Assembly: GCA_022495005.1 (NCBI GenBank)
Contig: JAGYXB010000018.1
Span: 1,612,001-1,676,000, forward strand
Source of the DNA: Rhyacophila brunnea
Taxonomy: Eukaryota > Arthropoda > Insecta > Trichoptera > Rhyacophilidae
Length of the DNA: 64,000 nucleotides
Direction of reading: 5' to 3'
This document shows, in pieces, positions 46,781-57,234 of the stretch (within the stretch, counting starts at the first letter, position 1; each line of letters begins with the position of its first letter). Under the pieces are notes generated by a model. It worked only from the letters and a program-made list of their open reading frames with translations. It had not been told where the DNA came from and searched no databases. The translations under genes and the position numbers were made by a program.

Positions 46781-47115
46781 GACATTTCGACTATCATTCT
46801 TTCTTTTGTTTGTTTGTTTTTTGTTTATTGTTTCTGTCATGTATCAGATAATATGTCGTTGTATATGGATTTAAATTTTTTGTGATTTTCTTTTATTTTC
46901 GAATGCGCGAGGTTCATTGTTCAAAATGTCAAAATGTATGAGAAAATGAATTTTCTTCACAATTAATTTTTTCCGTGATTTATCCAATATTTTAATAGTT
47001 ATTCTGTTATTCCGGGCGGAGACAAATCCAACAAAACAATGATTATAAAAATTTGTCCAGCCGTTCTTGAGTTATAAATGGTGTAACTAACCCGACTTTG
47101 TTTTATATATATAGA

Positions 47116-48060
47116 TATGAAGAACTCAGCGTTTGGTTTGGTTTGGTTATTTAGTTATGGATAATTTTATTTCAGAATATATGCATACCCTTCTTGTTTC
47201 TTAGTCAGGCTCTACAGTCTATATTTTACTTGCAGACATAACCTTTGGTTGAGGTCACGTTAGATACTTATAAATTTGATTAACTGGACAACAGCCTGAA
47301 CTTGAATATACCTACTCTTTAATGGGAAGATGTTGCTATTTCACTATTCAAACAGCTGGTGAGTTGCAAGTTTTCTAATACTTACTAAAGATGTTGGTCA
47401 CAATGTTATGTCGAATGTTGCATTACCTACAAAAATAATTCATAGGTATTCAATTTATCTTTGATAACGAGTCCAAGAATTATTATTAAATTTCATATTA
47501 CAAATGTCTGAATTAGAATACCTGTGTACATCAAAGTAAACCGTATTTTTTACTGGTTTGCTCATATATTTATTTGCAACACTGTTTATAATCTTCATGT
47601 AAGTAAGCCAAAATTATTGTAAATTGGATTTATAGTTTTATTTAATTATATCTGGATATCCTAAATTACAACCTTTTTTTGTTTGTGAATAAACTTAGAT
47701 CTATCAGTAAAGTAAAGATTCTTTCGGACGACCGCCGATCTTGATACGAAAAATCACGCTCTTTTTAGCATCGGTGCTAGTTTGTTCACAGTTCGTTGTA
47801 AGTTAATTTATTAATACAATTTGGAATTGAATATACCTCAAAATGACCTGCCTACTGTTATTATTTGTGTTTAAAAATGATACAATTAATCATTATTTTG
47901 ATATGCATTGGTCGATGAAAAATATTGTAGTATTGACTTAATAAGCGATTTATAATATATTCTATTCTATGAACTTTTAGCAGGTTTCTTGCCATATAGC
48001 AAGTGGGGTAAAATATGATCACTAAGAAATGCCAATATTCTATGCGAAAGAGGGAAGTCG
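47116..48060. other. Repeat C continuation, then unassigned sequence
   Basis: The first ~85 bp look like the rest of dispersed repeat C after the Helitron. A GC-richer patch at 47715-47790 (CGGACGACCGCCGATC) is unassigned. The 71-codon minus-strand frame 47967-48182 is not recognised. Confidence 0.35.
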
Positions 48061-48191
48061 CTTACATGGCTACAGAATGGTCCGAACAAGACATGAAGGA
48101 AGCTGTGCATAGGTCTCTCAATGTACCTAATATTTTTCAGTAATGTGGACGGTAGAATACAGAGATCGGTTGAGAGATACAACTAAAGTTT
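48061..48191 (+). other. Possible HTH-like coding fragment (weak)
   Basis: In frame 48064-48144 the sequence reads ATEWSEQDMKEAVHR and LNVP. This recalls the W-x-x-E-D-M-x-x-A-V ... NVP pattern of pipsqueak-type helix-turn-helix domains found in pogo/Tigger transposases. A stop follows after 26 codons. Too short to be sure. Confidence 0.2.
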
Positions 48192-48238
48192 TGAAGGATG
48201 GAGGTAGGCTATTAAGATTCGACATAAATAGTGCACAC
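48192..48238 (-). repeat. Fragment of the hAT-like MITE
   Basis: GTAGGCTATTAAGATTCGAC and the following ATAAATAGTGCACAC match the inverted right end of the element at 17022-17258 with about three mismatches over 45 bp. Confidence 0.65.
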
Positions 48239-48435
48239 TCGTTGGGCAAATTTAGTCATCTAGTGGTATCTAAGAGGTGCAAAACGTCCGCAGGGTAGAC
48301 CTAGAGGCAGCTGGATAGATGAAATGATAAAGTTCGCAAATTAATAAAAAAATCACAGGACCGAGAGAAGTGGAATTAGATAGTAGAGGCCTTCATCCAG
48401 CAGTGGATAGATTCAGGCTGATAATGATGATGAAA
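48239..48435 (+). pseudogene. RTE-like LINE 3' end
   Basis: Begins TCGTTGGGCAAATTTAGTCA and matches, in reverse orientation, the 3' part of the LINE at 55715-56915. The translation keeps SWIDEMIKF and VEAFIQQWIDSG-like pieces of the ORF2 C-terminus, then ends in a short GATGATGAT run. This microsatellite-like tail is usual for RTE-type LINEs. Frameshifts and stops present. Confidence 0.7.
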
Positions 48436-49349
48436 TTTTGTCAGTCATACTTATTTTGTTTTCATTGAACTAAGGATAAAATTTGCAGATGGTGTTGTTA
48501 GTTTTTAAAATTCAATTAAACCCTGCCTAAATTAAACCATAATAGTTTTGGTATGCTGTGGGTGATCTAATAAAAATATTGCTCACTTTTTCAGTCATAC
48601 TTATTTGTTTTCGTTGCATTAAGAATACGTATTATTACAGATTGTGTTGGTTTTTATTTTTTTTAATTCATTAACCCTGACTGCAATAAACCGTAATCAA
48701 CAAAAAATATTTTTTTATTATATAATATCGAAAATTATGTATGGTTTAATGGCGTTTAACATTACATAACATTATTATTATTAATGTTAAATATTTAAAA
48801 AATACTTAAACGAATATTTTTTTTACCTGCGTCCGTAGTTCAGACGTTTCAGTTTTGGTATATTATCCACCAATGGATATTTTGACCTCTAGGATAGGCA
48901 ACTAACATGATTTTCCCAATTCAAATTGTAATTGTAATATTGTCATATCGCCTTTTCATCCCTATGATGTGTTTATTGCTTAATTTAATAATAAAATACT
49001 GAACAATTCCGAAATGGACGAATTGTCGTAATTTTTAGCAAATCTCGCGCTTTCTTACTTGGCCTGCAGAAAGGGTCAAACATCGTTTTCTACTTTCTAC
49101 AGGAAGCGAACCTTTCAGGGAAAGCCTAAATTGATTTACCGAATGAAAATAGCATTTTAGGTAGTGGGATTTTTCTTGCTACACGTGCATTTACTGCGGT
49201 TGCTTTGTTCGTAGGTGGGTACCAAATTGAAAATATGAACACACTTCTACCAGAGGATACCTTTACTTAGTAATCGTATGGTAAACAGGTTTTTCATTTT
49301 GTCCTTAATCCGATATGAATCTTGGATATCTGAAATTTTCTAGATCTGA
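48436..49349. other. Unassigned sequence
   Basis: No gene recognised; a patch at 49000-49220 is less AT-rich but has no open frame. Confidence 0.4.
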
Positions 49350-49440
49350 AGATATCTTGAGAGATTTTTTAGAAAAAATGAATGTAAGCTACTCGCTCAA
49401 CAGCTTCACTTCTATGACTATGGATCATTATATGTACTAG
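49350..49440 (-). repeat. Degenerate SINE family 1 fragment
   Basis: TTTTAGAAAAAATGAATGTAA followed by GCTACTCGCTCAACAGC corresponds to the TTTTTACGAGAAATGGATGT...GCCACTTGCTCAACCT region of the SINE copies at 52033 and 57235. Confidence 0.4.
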
Positions 49441-49886
49441 TATTTTTTTAATAACAATAGTATGATTCCTCATATTTTGTTGTGTAAATGAATTTTTATT
49501 TAAAAATTGTAGTCCTCTGCAGTGAACAAATTATGTTGATAAAGTAGTTCTAATTTTTATTCACAGGTATCACTGTTTACGTTATACTAATATTAAACAT
49601 TAAATGTGATAGATTAATAAAGTAATAATATAATATACATTAATCATGTATTTAAGGGTCATTATCAATAATTATGATAAAAGGGTAGGTACATATTCTT
49701 AATTGTTGGCCTATAATTAATTTATTTTGAGGTAAATAAATACTCATTTAAGGTAATTAAATTTCAAAATCTAAAAATAATAAAAATATCTGGAAGTAAC
49801 AATATAAAAGAATGATATTATGATACATTATATTTTATATTAAAAATATCCTAAATATTATTACCATTTTTACAATTTAATACCAG

Positions 49887-49890
49887 ATGT
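49887..49890. repeat. 4-bp target duplication ATGT, left
   Basis: ATGT, partner at 50456-50459. Confidence 0.7.
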
Positions 49891-50455
49891 GAGGCGTCTA
49901 ATTCCAAAAAGCGATAAGTCCACATTTGGTCAAAATCGAGAAAAAAATTGCACGTATTCTTTGTATAATTTTACACAATATGTATTGATCTATAAATTTC
50001 AAAACGCGACATAACCCTACGAAAAAAAAATATTTAAGTCTCAATTTATTACAAAAAGTGCCAAGTCCGTGTTTCATTTTATTTAAAGCTTGGTTGATTT
50101 CGCGCGTGTTTAAATCAACCAATAAAGGAACGTTCAAAATATAGAAAAGGGCGTCTCCTATGCTGTAGCATCTGTTTAATTCATGACAGTGCCATGGGAA
50201 TATATGCCTTATGCGGAATAAATTAAAAGTGCGGTACAAGTAGCCCTACGTTCAATTTTATTTTGCCTATATTTATTACATTTACGAGTTTATCAGCTGA
50301 AACAAATAATTGCCATTTGGTTCTAATTTCGACATAGAATACAAAGGAAAAAATAATCTCATGTGAAAACAAATAATTGAAGCTTGAAACATTAAAACGT
50401 TGTTTCCCGAAAATATTGCATTGTGGACTTGTCGCTTTTTCTAATTAGACGCCTC
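49891..50455. mobile_element. TIR element with 34-bp ends and ATGT TSD
   Basis: 565 bp. Inverted ends start GAGGCGTCTAATT and continue through AAAAAGCGA-AAGTCCACA, 34 bp with three mismatches. The ATGT duplication is exact. A 113-codon minus-strand frame (49898-50239) fills half of it but contains no motif I recognise; its N-terminal part (FPWHCHELNRCYS) could be a leftover of a larger protein. The TIR is unrelated to that of the element at 44833-46465, yet both duplicated ATGT/ACAT. Confidence 0.85.
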
Positions 50456-50459
50456 ATGT
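50456..50459. repeat. 4-bp target duplication ATGT, right
   Basis: Partner of 49887-49890. Confidence 0.7.
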
Positions 50460-50522
50460 GTGAAGAATGAATATTCAGTAATTTGTGTCTCATCAGCGAT
50501 AGATACATGGCAGCCCACAGTG

Positions 50523-50625
50523 ATGGAAGTTATCATGAAAAAACGCTTCACGTGGATGAGACATGTTTTCCGAATGCCTCCAGAGAGTGCAACACTCAGT
50601 ACCCCTGAGGAAAAATCTCAATGAT
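50523..50625 (+). pseudogene. Short LINE ORF2 fragment
   Basis: The frame reads VIMKKRFTWMRHVFRMPPES, a diverged form of the R-L-R-W-x-G-H-V-x-R-M-P block near the end of animal LINE ORF2. It is only about 25 codons and flanked by unrelated sequence. Confidence 0.5.
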
Positions 50626-51437
50626 TTAGTCACCACGGTTTACCCCCCTCACCCCGAAGTGGTCCTATAAAAGTGATCTATACGCAGTAGGGTTCAGACG
50701 ACGAGAGGCGCGACCTTGTGCTTGCTATATGTGCTATGTGTGGGCGTGACAAGTTGAAGTAAGTGTCTCTCTTGTTGAATCTTTATACCTTTTGCATAAT
50801 ATTAATCATGTTGCTATGGAATATCTAAGAATTAAATTATTTTATCAATCTAATAATTATTGACGATGACATTAAATTCAATTAGGTAATATGATGAATT
50901 TTTCAAAAAAATAATCAAAATGATATTATATAAGAAAGTTAAAAAAAACCTTGAAAAAGCCATCGGGAAGCGAGATTTTTTATTTTCGAAAAAAAAATGT
51001 CTCAGGTGGATTAAGAGAATAATATAACTTACACTAAAATCGACAGGTGAAGCATTAACGCGTTATAAGAGTGTCGCTAAAATATAATAAAAAGCTACAT
51101 TCCCAATACCTTGTCGTTAAGTTTTTTTTCTCGCCAAAGTGGATTTTTCCAATCGTAAACCTTGGGCTATTACCGCTGTATGTAATAAAAAGATTTCCTA
51201 ATGTTTCGTTCGAAGATTTTGTAAGAAATATTATATCCATAGTATATTATATTTTTATGTTATGAAGCATATTTTTTTCCTTTTATTATGTGTCGATACG
51301 TACTTAAGTATACACGTCTTGGATTGAGAAATCTGGGAATGCATTAGTATTTGAGTTACTTACTTCAATTTACTGATATATTGTGTTAATAAGAAATATA
51401 TAAAAAAAATTAACTGACTATCATTGATAACGATTTA
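50626..51437. other. Unassigned sequence
   Basis: A GC-richer part at 50640-50760 (ACCCCGAAGTGGTCC, ACGACGAGAGGCGCG) is not assigned. The overlapping frames 51055-51240 and 51071-51265 are chance. Confidence 0.4.
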
Positions 51438-51635
51438 TTTTATTCAACGAGTAATTCACAAGACTTGAGAATGTAACATTCTATATTAAACAATCATAAC
51501 TTAAGAACACATCGTTAGTGTAGTATAGCCACTAGGTTTGAAAAAAAAATGATGCTCGACGAGATTTTAACCCATATATCCACTGGTATCTCACCAATAT
51601 AGTTCACCCATTTAAGCTACGGGCATCCTACTTAA
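51438..51635 (-). mobile_element. SINE family 2, copy 1
   Basis: Minus-strand element with a tRNA-like head at the right (B box complement GATTTTAACCC at 51563-51573, inside GCTCGACGAGATTTTAACCC) and a tail on the left beginning TTATTCAACGA-TAATTCACA. The same tail, ATTCTATAT, CATAACTT-A-AACAC and CCACTA blocks recur in order in the copy at 51823-51980. Confidence 0.6.
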
Positions 51636-51822
51636 TTACGATAATTTTAAATAGTGGGTCCTACATGAAATGTTTATCAAATTGTGCTATTTTTGACTAT
51701 CAGTTTTTGTTTTTTAAATAAAGTAATTATAAATAAATTACCGTTTTACAAACCGACGCCCGGCTCTTGCTAAATATTTAACGTCTACTTGAATTTGCTA
51801 ATATTTTTTAATAACCATTTCT

Positions 51823-51980
51823 TTTATTCAACGAATAATTCACAATATATTTTGAAACTATAAAATTCTATATATTGAACATGCATAACTTGAAAACACC
51901 TCAGATATTATATAATACCCACTATAAAAAAATCACATTTGAAAAAAATAAGACGCCCGACGGGATTTGAACCCGTATAT
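51823..51980 (-). mobile_element. SINE family 2, copy 2
   Basis: As the previous copy, with a good B box (GGTTCAAATCC on the minus strand, 51963-51973) inside GACGCCCGACGGGATTTGAA. Upstream A box not obvious. About 200 bp from copy 1 in the same orientation. Confidence 0.65.
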
Positions 51981-52032
51981 AGAAAATAATTAGTAAAAGT
52001 AATATTGTGCATATTATGTTTTTTTTTTTTTC

Positions 52033-52240
52033 GACCATGTCCGATCCTGATAGGATCATATGGGCCTCCACAGAGTAGAGGTTTGTATTGACAGATTTTG
52101 TTTTTTACGAGAAATGGATGTCAGCCACTTGCTCAACCTATTAGGTCCATACCCTGACACACACAAATTGAAAAACAATTTTTTTTTTGTACTTGCCAGA
52201 CCCAGGATTCGAACCTGGGACCCACGGCTTTGTACGCTTG
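52033..52240 (-). mobile_element. SINE family 1, minus-strand copy
   Basis: B box complement GGATTCGAACC at 52205-52215. The body carries GCCACTTGCTCAACCTATTA and GGCCTCCACAGAGTAGAGG and ends with CCGATCC. A 12-T run precedes it. The tRNA-related head is cut short after CCCACGGC, so the A box is missing. An open frame on each strand (84 and 87 codons) is a translation of the SINE. Confidence 0.8.
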
Positions 52241-52688
52241 ACAGTTTCTTTGGTAAGAAGTTGAAAATAGAAATTACAAAAGATAAAAAGGTATTACGCA
52301 TGATAGAGCTGTAGGTCATACAATATAATAAAAAGAATATTTAAAATAAATATGATGTTTTACCAAAATAAATCATTCACAATATAAAAAAACATATTAC
52401 CTAGAATGGAAAAATTATATTTTATTATCCGTTACATAAATATTATTCTTTAGTGCAGTTCTTAATTTTTCTGTCATTGTCTGTGCAGCTGTAGTTTATA
52501 ATCTACGGCGTGATATTTTTAAAATTCAAAATTGAAATTATTGTTATTGCAACTCTTTTTGTAAAGAAAATGTGAGTTTAAATAGGTCACACTAAACAAT
52601 CGGACAGACAAAATAAGTTTATAAGCTACGGCGTAGAGGGTCTACGGCGTGATATTAATTCAAATTCTTTCAATTTAAATCTTTTAAA
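52241..52688. other. AT-rich spacer with a repeated motif
   Basis: CTACGGCGTGATATT occurs at about 52503-52517 and 52649-52663, the second preceded by GCTACGGCGTAGAGGGT. No gene. Confidence 0.5.
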
Positions 52689-53396
52689 ACCGTTTAAAAA
52701 AAAAGATTTTTTTTTCAGTTAGGTACATGTTCAAACACGCGCGTTAACATGATCTTACTCCCTACTTCAATTTTAGTTTGTCAGTTTTTCAAGTTGTAGC
52801 TTAACCACTGGGGAATTCCAAAAGAAATTGCGTATTTCAAAAAAACACTACCTTATTCTTAGGTCAATAATTATTATAAAGCAATCATTATTCGTAGGAT
52901 TTTTTCACACTTGAATGGTCAAAGACATAGCTTATAATTAGTATCTTTAAAATTATCTTCAAATGTGTGAATCTTGCCCATTTTTTGAATAATAAAATGC
53001 CTATCTAATTCTTGTCAAATTTGGGATCACAGAGATTATCAATATAATTTTTTATCGTAAATATTTTACTAACATTATCTCGTCATAAATTATACTAATG
53101 GTTTTATAAATGCGTTTCAAAATTGATAAATGAAAAAAGTCTTAACACCACTGAACAGTTATGTACTGAAATATGACTACATTCTAAAACATTAGAGCGA
53201 AAAGTTTAAAAGAATACTATTTTATGTAATAAAAATACGTCATGCTGTCATAAAATGTTTAAAATAAATATAAAAGATAATAAGGCTTCAAAATTATATA
53301 AATAGATTATCTACAACGTCTAAGGTATGTCCAGGATCATGCTTTGAAAATAAAAAAAGCTCCATTTTGACCCACGCTGAGCACGTCCGCCCTTAA
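52689..53396. mobile_element. Giant palindromic element, copy 3 (right half only)
   Basis: Starts at the A-rich centre (ACCGTTTAAAAA) and continues through the right arm to GCACGTCCGCCC and TTAA (53393-53396). The left arm is absent, so the palindrome has collapsed at its centre. It is clearly more diverged from copies 1 and 2 than they are from each other: several indels, and the TACGGCCGTATG motif is lost. Confidence 0.85.
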
Positions 53397-55090
53397 TGAT
53401 AATTAATTTAATTTCACCTGTAATGCGGCCAAAGGTAGAAGATATTACCAAAATATCATTATACAGAAAACCGCAGTAAAAAAAAACATATTGCCAAAAA
53501 TATCAATCACTAAAGAACCACCACTGATATATGTACAGTTTCATTAACTTCGTGGATGGGGGAAAGTCGATCAGAAAAGTATGCTTAAATACATCGGCAG
53601 TGTTTCGGATTAGTCATTTATTTGTTTTTATAGCATGTTGTCAAGATCATGAATTTGTTATTTGCAAAGTTATTATTATAATATGTTAATACATATATTT
53701 GAATTTGAATGACCATAGTGTATGATAAGTAGGATATTATATAGGTTTACCCCAATATATATTATCTGTACGTGAATAAATTTTAATGAACATAGTCTAA
53801 AATTGTTTAAACGTTGTATCAAAACAACTCACGTAAATATTCAAATCGTAAAAATTTAAAATAAATAATTTTATACACACAAACGAACTCAGATACATTG
53901 TTTTATTATGTCGAAACCAAAAAAATTGTATATTGGCCTGGAAAAAATCAGAAGTAATCAGTTATCATTCTCCCAAGATGCAGAACTAATCTACCATTGG
54001 TGATATCATATCATAAGAAGTAGCCGCGTTCTTCCAAATTTATTTGGTTATGTATCGGTATGACTTCGAAAAGAGACCCACAGTTGGCGCTGCTCATTGA
54101 CTGGAGGCCACAAGCGCTATGTAGATGGATTAGGATTTAACCCTATGTTAACTCTGAAGGTCTTCTATTTCAAAACTAAGCACTTTACACTATCGAGATG
54201 ATTTGTTTCTAGTGTTAACTGCGGTCAGTTATCTAATTGTCAAATGCAATACCTACCTGAACTGAACTAATTCTTTGGCACGTTCATCTGGTTATTTCGT
54301 CGAGCTTTTCATCTTATCTTGTTAATCTATTTTTGTGTACCATTACTCTCAGTATTCTCTGTTATTGATGAATAATCTCTGTGAACTCGAATAAATACTA
54401 AAACCGAAAGTATTTCTATTTTATAAAAATACCATCTTATATTAGTGATAGATATATTTTACTGGAGTGAAGATTAACTTAGGTGAATATTGCTTTATTA
54501 ATTTTTCAGATAAGATCTATTTAGCTCACTCTGTTTACTTTCTTGGACTTTTTAAATTTATGTAGGTACTTATTTTTATGCCGTCCGTTTTAAACATGCA
54601 ATTTATAACATTTTCTCATAAAAATCAATTAATACACTACTTGAATGTGTATAAAATTTAGAGCTACAATCGATTCAGAGTATTCATCCATTACACTCAA
54701 ATTAAATTGAATAATATTTTACGGTTCATTATTTACTTTAAAGTTTGAGCATTCAACCATTTGTAGTACCTATATTTATTTTCACAGCACGTAGGGTTAT
54801 ATACATACATCTTTCCAAAAGAAAGCAAATTCATAATATAATTTTATTATGTATGTAATAATGAAGTGAGGTTTGCATACTTCATATTTACGGACGTAAA
54901 ACAAACAGTGAAATTTTACACAATGGGAATAAGCATTTCAGTATTCCATATGCAGAACTTACTTGTTGCATACATATTCATGACTATCTACTACCTGCAA
55001 CAGTGGTCGTAAAAATGACCTATATTCTTTATATATTATAAAAAATGTAAGTGAACTGTATTTAAAAAATAATTTTGTATTCTTGTTTTT
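53397..55090. other. Unassigned, mostly AT-rich sequence
   Basis: A less AT-rich patch at 54030-54180 has no open frame of note. Nothing else recognised. Confidence 0.4.
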
Positions 55091-55324
55091 CCGACCATGT
55101 CCGATCCTAATAGGATCATAATATATGGGCCTCCACAGAGTAGAGGTTTGTAGCAACAGATTTTGTTTTTTACGAGAAATGATGTCAGCCACTACAACCT
55201 AATAGGTTGTAGTGGCTGACTCACATAAATTGAAAAACAATATGTGTACTTGCCAGACCCAGGATTCGAACCTAGGACCCACGGCGTAATATTCCAACGC
55301 TTAAGCTGCGCGGCCACCGTGGAT
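55091..55324 (-). mobile_element. SINE family 1, copy with internal hairpin
   Basis: Minus-strand SINE with B box complement GGATTCGAACC (55262-55272) and A-box complement within GCTGCGCGGCCACCG. Where other copies read GCCACTTGCTCAACCTATTAGG, this one has a perfect 18-bp inverted repeat with a single central base at 55184-55220. This replaces the normal sequence and looks like a templated inversion of the neighbouring bases. Confidence 0.85.
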
Positions 55325-55349
55325 GTCAATTTTTATATTATAATATCTG

Positions 55350-57095
55350 TACCTCAGAGGCAGACGGATGCAAATACCCAATTGTTCAGGAGAGCCAAAA
55401 AGCAATTTTTTATTTTAAACGAATACTCATAACTTCTAAGAAAATATACATAGAATGATCATTATTTTTTTTATTCTAATTCAATTAAAGTACTTCTGGA
55501 ATATGTAAGAAAGGAATAAATATAATACAATTTTATATCTAAAAAAATAAAATAAAAAACGTAGTGTGGATTTGCATCCTTCTGCCTCTAAAGATATTTT
55601 GTTAATGTGGATTTGTATCTTATTTACCTAGCCAAAATAAAACAATTTATAAGTTAAAAAAATTTATAGGTATAAATATAACAAAGCAAAACACATTTTT
55701 TTTTTAATTTTTATTATGTCATCATCATCATCACCAGCCTGAATCTATTCACTGCTGGATGAAGGCTTCGCTAATCTCCAAGCTGATTCCACTTCTGTCG
55801 TTCCTGTGCGTTGCGTTGCCAAGTTTTTCCGCAGAACTTTATCATTTCATCGATCCAACGGCCTCAAGGTCTACCTTGCGTATGTTTTTTATCTCTTGGA
55901 TACCACTGGATGACTAAATTTGTCCAACGATTGTCCTTTCTTCGAGCCATGTTCCAGCCCATTTCCATTTGAGGTTTTTAGCAAACTCTATCACATCATT
56001 AATCCTTGTCTGTTCCCTTATCCACTCATTCCTTTTTTTTGTCCTTTTGCGTTATGCCCAGCATGCACCTTTCCATACCATGTTGTGCTACTCTAAGTTT
56101 CTAGATCTCTCTTTTACTTAAGTGCAATGTTTCACACTCATGTGGTTACGGAAAATACACACTGGTTGAACACTTTGCACTTTAGGCATTTTCGAAGAAA
56201 TTATTCAGGTGGCCAAAAGCAGCATTCATCAAATATATATCTAACTATAGACACTTATTGTGCCAGATAGATGTAGTTTTTCACCTGTTCGAGATGAATG
56301 CCATTGATGAGGATCTCTTTTTGGCCCGCAAAGCAGTTAAACACGACTTTATTCTTTGATACATTTGTTTTAAAGCCTACTTTGTTTCTTACTCCAGTGA
56401 GTTACTGCATTCTGCTTTGGAGGCCTTCTGAGTCTTGCAAACTACTATTTATTGTTATCGGCAAAGCGTAGATGACTCACGTATTCTCCATTTATGGGGA
56501 CCCGTGTCATTCCAGTCAAGTTGTCTAAATAAGTCTTCAAATGTAGCTGTAAATAGTTTAGGTGAGATTGTATCACATTGTCGAACTCCTTTGCTGATAG
56601 GAAACGCGCGATGGTTTATGGAGATGTATTTGCGCTACTGTATATATTATTGAAAATATGTATATAGCGCCTGGGGATTTCTTGATTTCTGAGTGCATCG
56701 AGTATTGAAAATTTATTTATGGAATCGAACGCTTTCTCATAGTCTATAAAACCTATGGATAGCGGCAGCTTGTATTCCTCTTACCGCTCTGATTTCTCTG
56801 ATGACTTGGATAATATGGTCCATAGTGCTGTATCCTCCTCTAAAGCTCGTTTTCCTGGCTGGTTCTCGTCTAATACATATTGCAGACGGTTTGAGAGAAT
56901 TTTATCTTAGTGGATTATTGGAGTTGCATCCTTCTGCTTCTAAGGTAGGCATGGCATTTGCATCTTTATGCTATGCATATCTTGGACTAGGACTTTAATC
57001 TCTCTGCCACTAATAGATAAAGCCTTTAGCATGACGATTCTTAAAAAAATCATTTTCTCCAAAAAATGGAGTTGCATCCGTCTACCTCTGAGGTA
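55350..57095. mobile_element. TA-flanked TIR element split by a LINE
   Basis: Outer ends are inverted repeats: TACCTCAGAGGCAGACGGAT from 55350 and, reverse-complemented from 57095, TACCTCAGAGGTAGACGGAT, both continuing into GCAA. A TA at each edge fits a Tc1/mariner-type duplication. Two more copies of the same 26-28-bp motif lie inside at 55568-55593 and 56920-56947, both in the orientation of the right end. Pairs 55350/55593 and 56920/57095 may each be a small element, or the whole may be one. A LINE relic (55715-56915) fills most of the interior. Confidence 0.6.
55715..56915 (-). pseudogene. RTE-like LINE reverse transcriptase relic
   Basis: Minus-strand remnant of a LINE ORF2. Near 56760-56690 one frame gives DYEKAFDSINKFSILDAL, the first catalytic block of the RT. 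Near 56600-56530 come GVRQCDTISPKLFTA and LDWND, where canonical is GVRQGDxISPKLF. Near 56480 is GEYVSHLRFA-like sequence leading to the lost active-site Asp pair. Around 56320-56260 is LINGIHLEQVKNYIYL and near 55980-55930 WKWAG. The 3' end is RW-DEMIKFCGK (around 55850) and EAFIQQ, followed by a TGATGATGATGA run. Many frameshifts and stops. The same 3' end occurs at 48239-48435. Confidence 0.75.
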
Positions 57096-57234
57096 CGGAT
57101 ATTATATGATTATATAGGTACCTACTAAAAAAATGATCAGAATGTTAGAAATCTAGAAAGACAACTCGTTTTGCAAATTTGTAGTTATGCTTCTGAAAGG
57201 GTGAGAGCAAGGGGAATTTTGATAACGTTTTTTT

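Larger units (their letters stand above)
43736..47115 (-). mobile_element. Helitron, complete ends, internally deleted
   Basis: 3,380 bp on the minus strand. The 5' terminus is TCTATATATATAAAACAAAG (from 47115) and the 3' terminus ends GGGTCAGCTAG (43736), with a GC hairpin upstream (GGCG-GTACGAAGTT-CGCC). Insertion is between A and T with no TSD, all standard Helitron features. Inside are two blocks of Pif1-type helicase coding sequence: about 46780-46470 and 44832-44250. Between them sits a separate 1,633-bp DNA transposon (44833-46465). A SINE (43927-44152) has inserted near the 3' end. The Rep nuclease domain and the middle of the helicase are missing. Order of events: Helitron first, then SINE and DNA transposon. 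Confidence 0.85.

Noticed and set aside
49898..50239. 113-codon host gene
   Set aside because: Lies wholly inside a TIR element with exact TSD and has no recognisable domain or splice structure.
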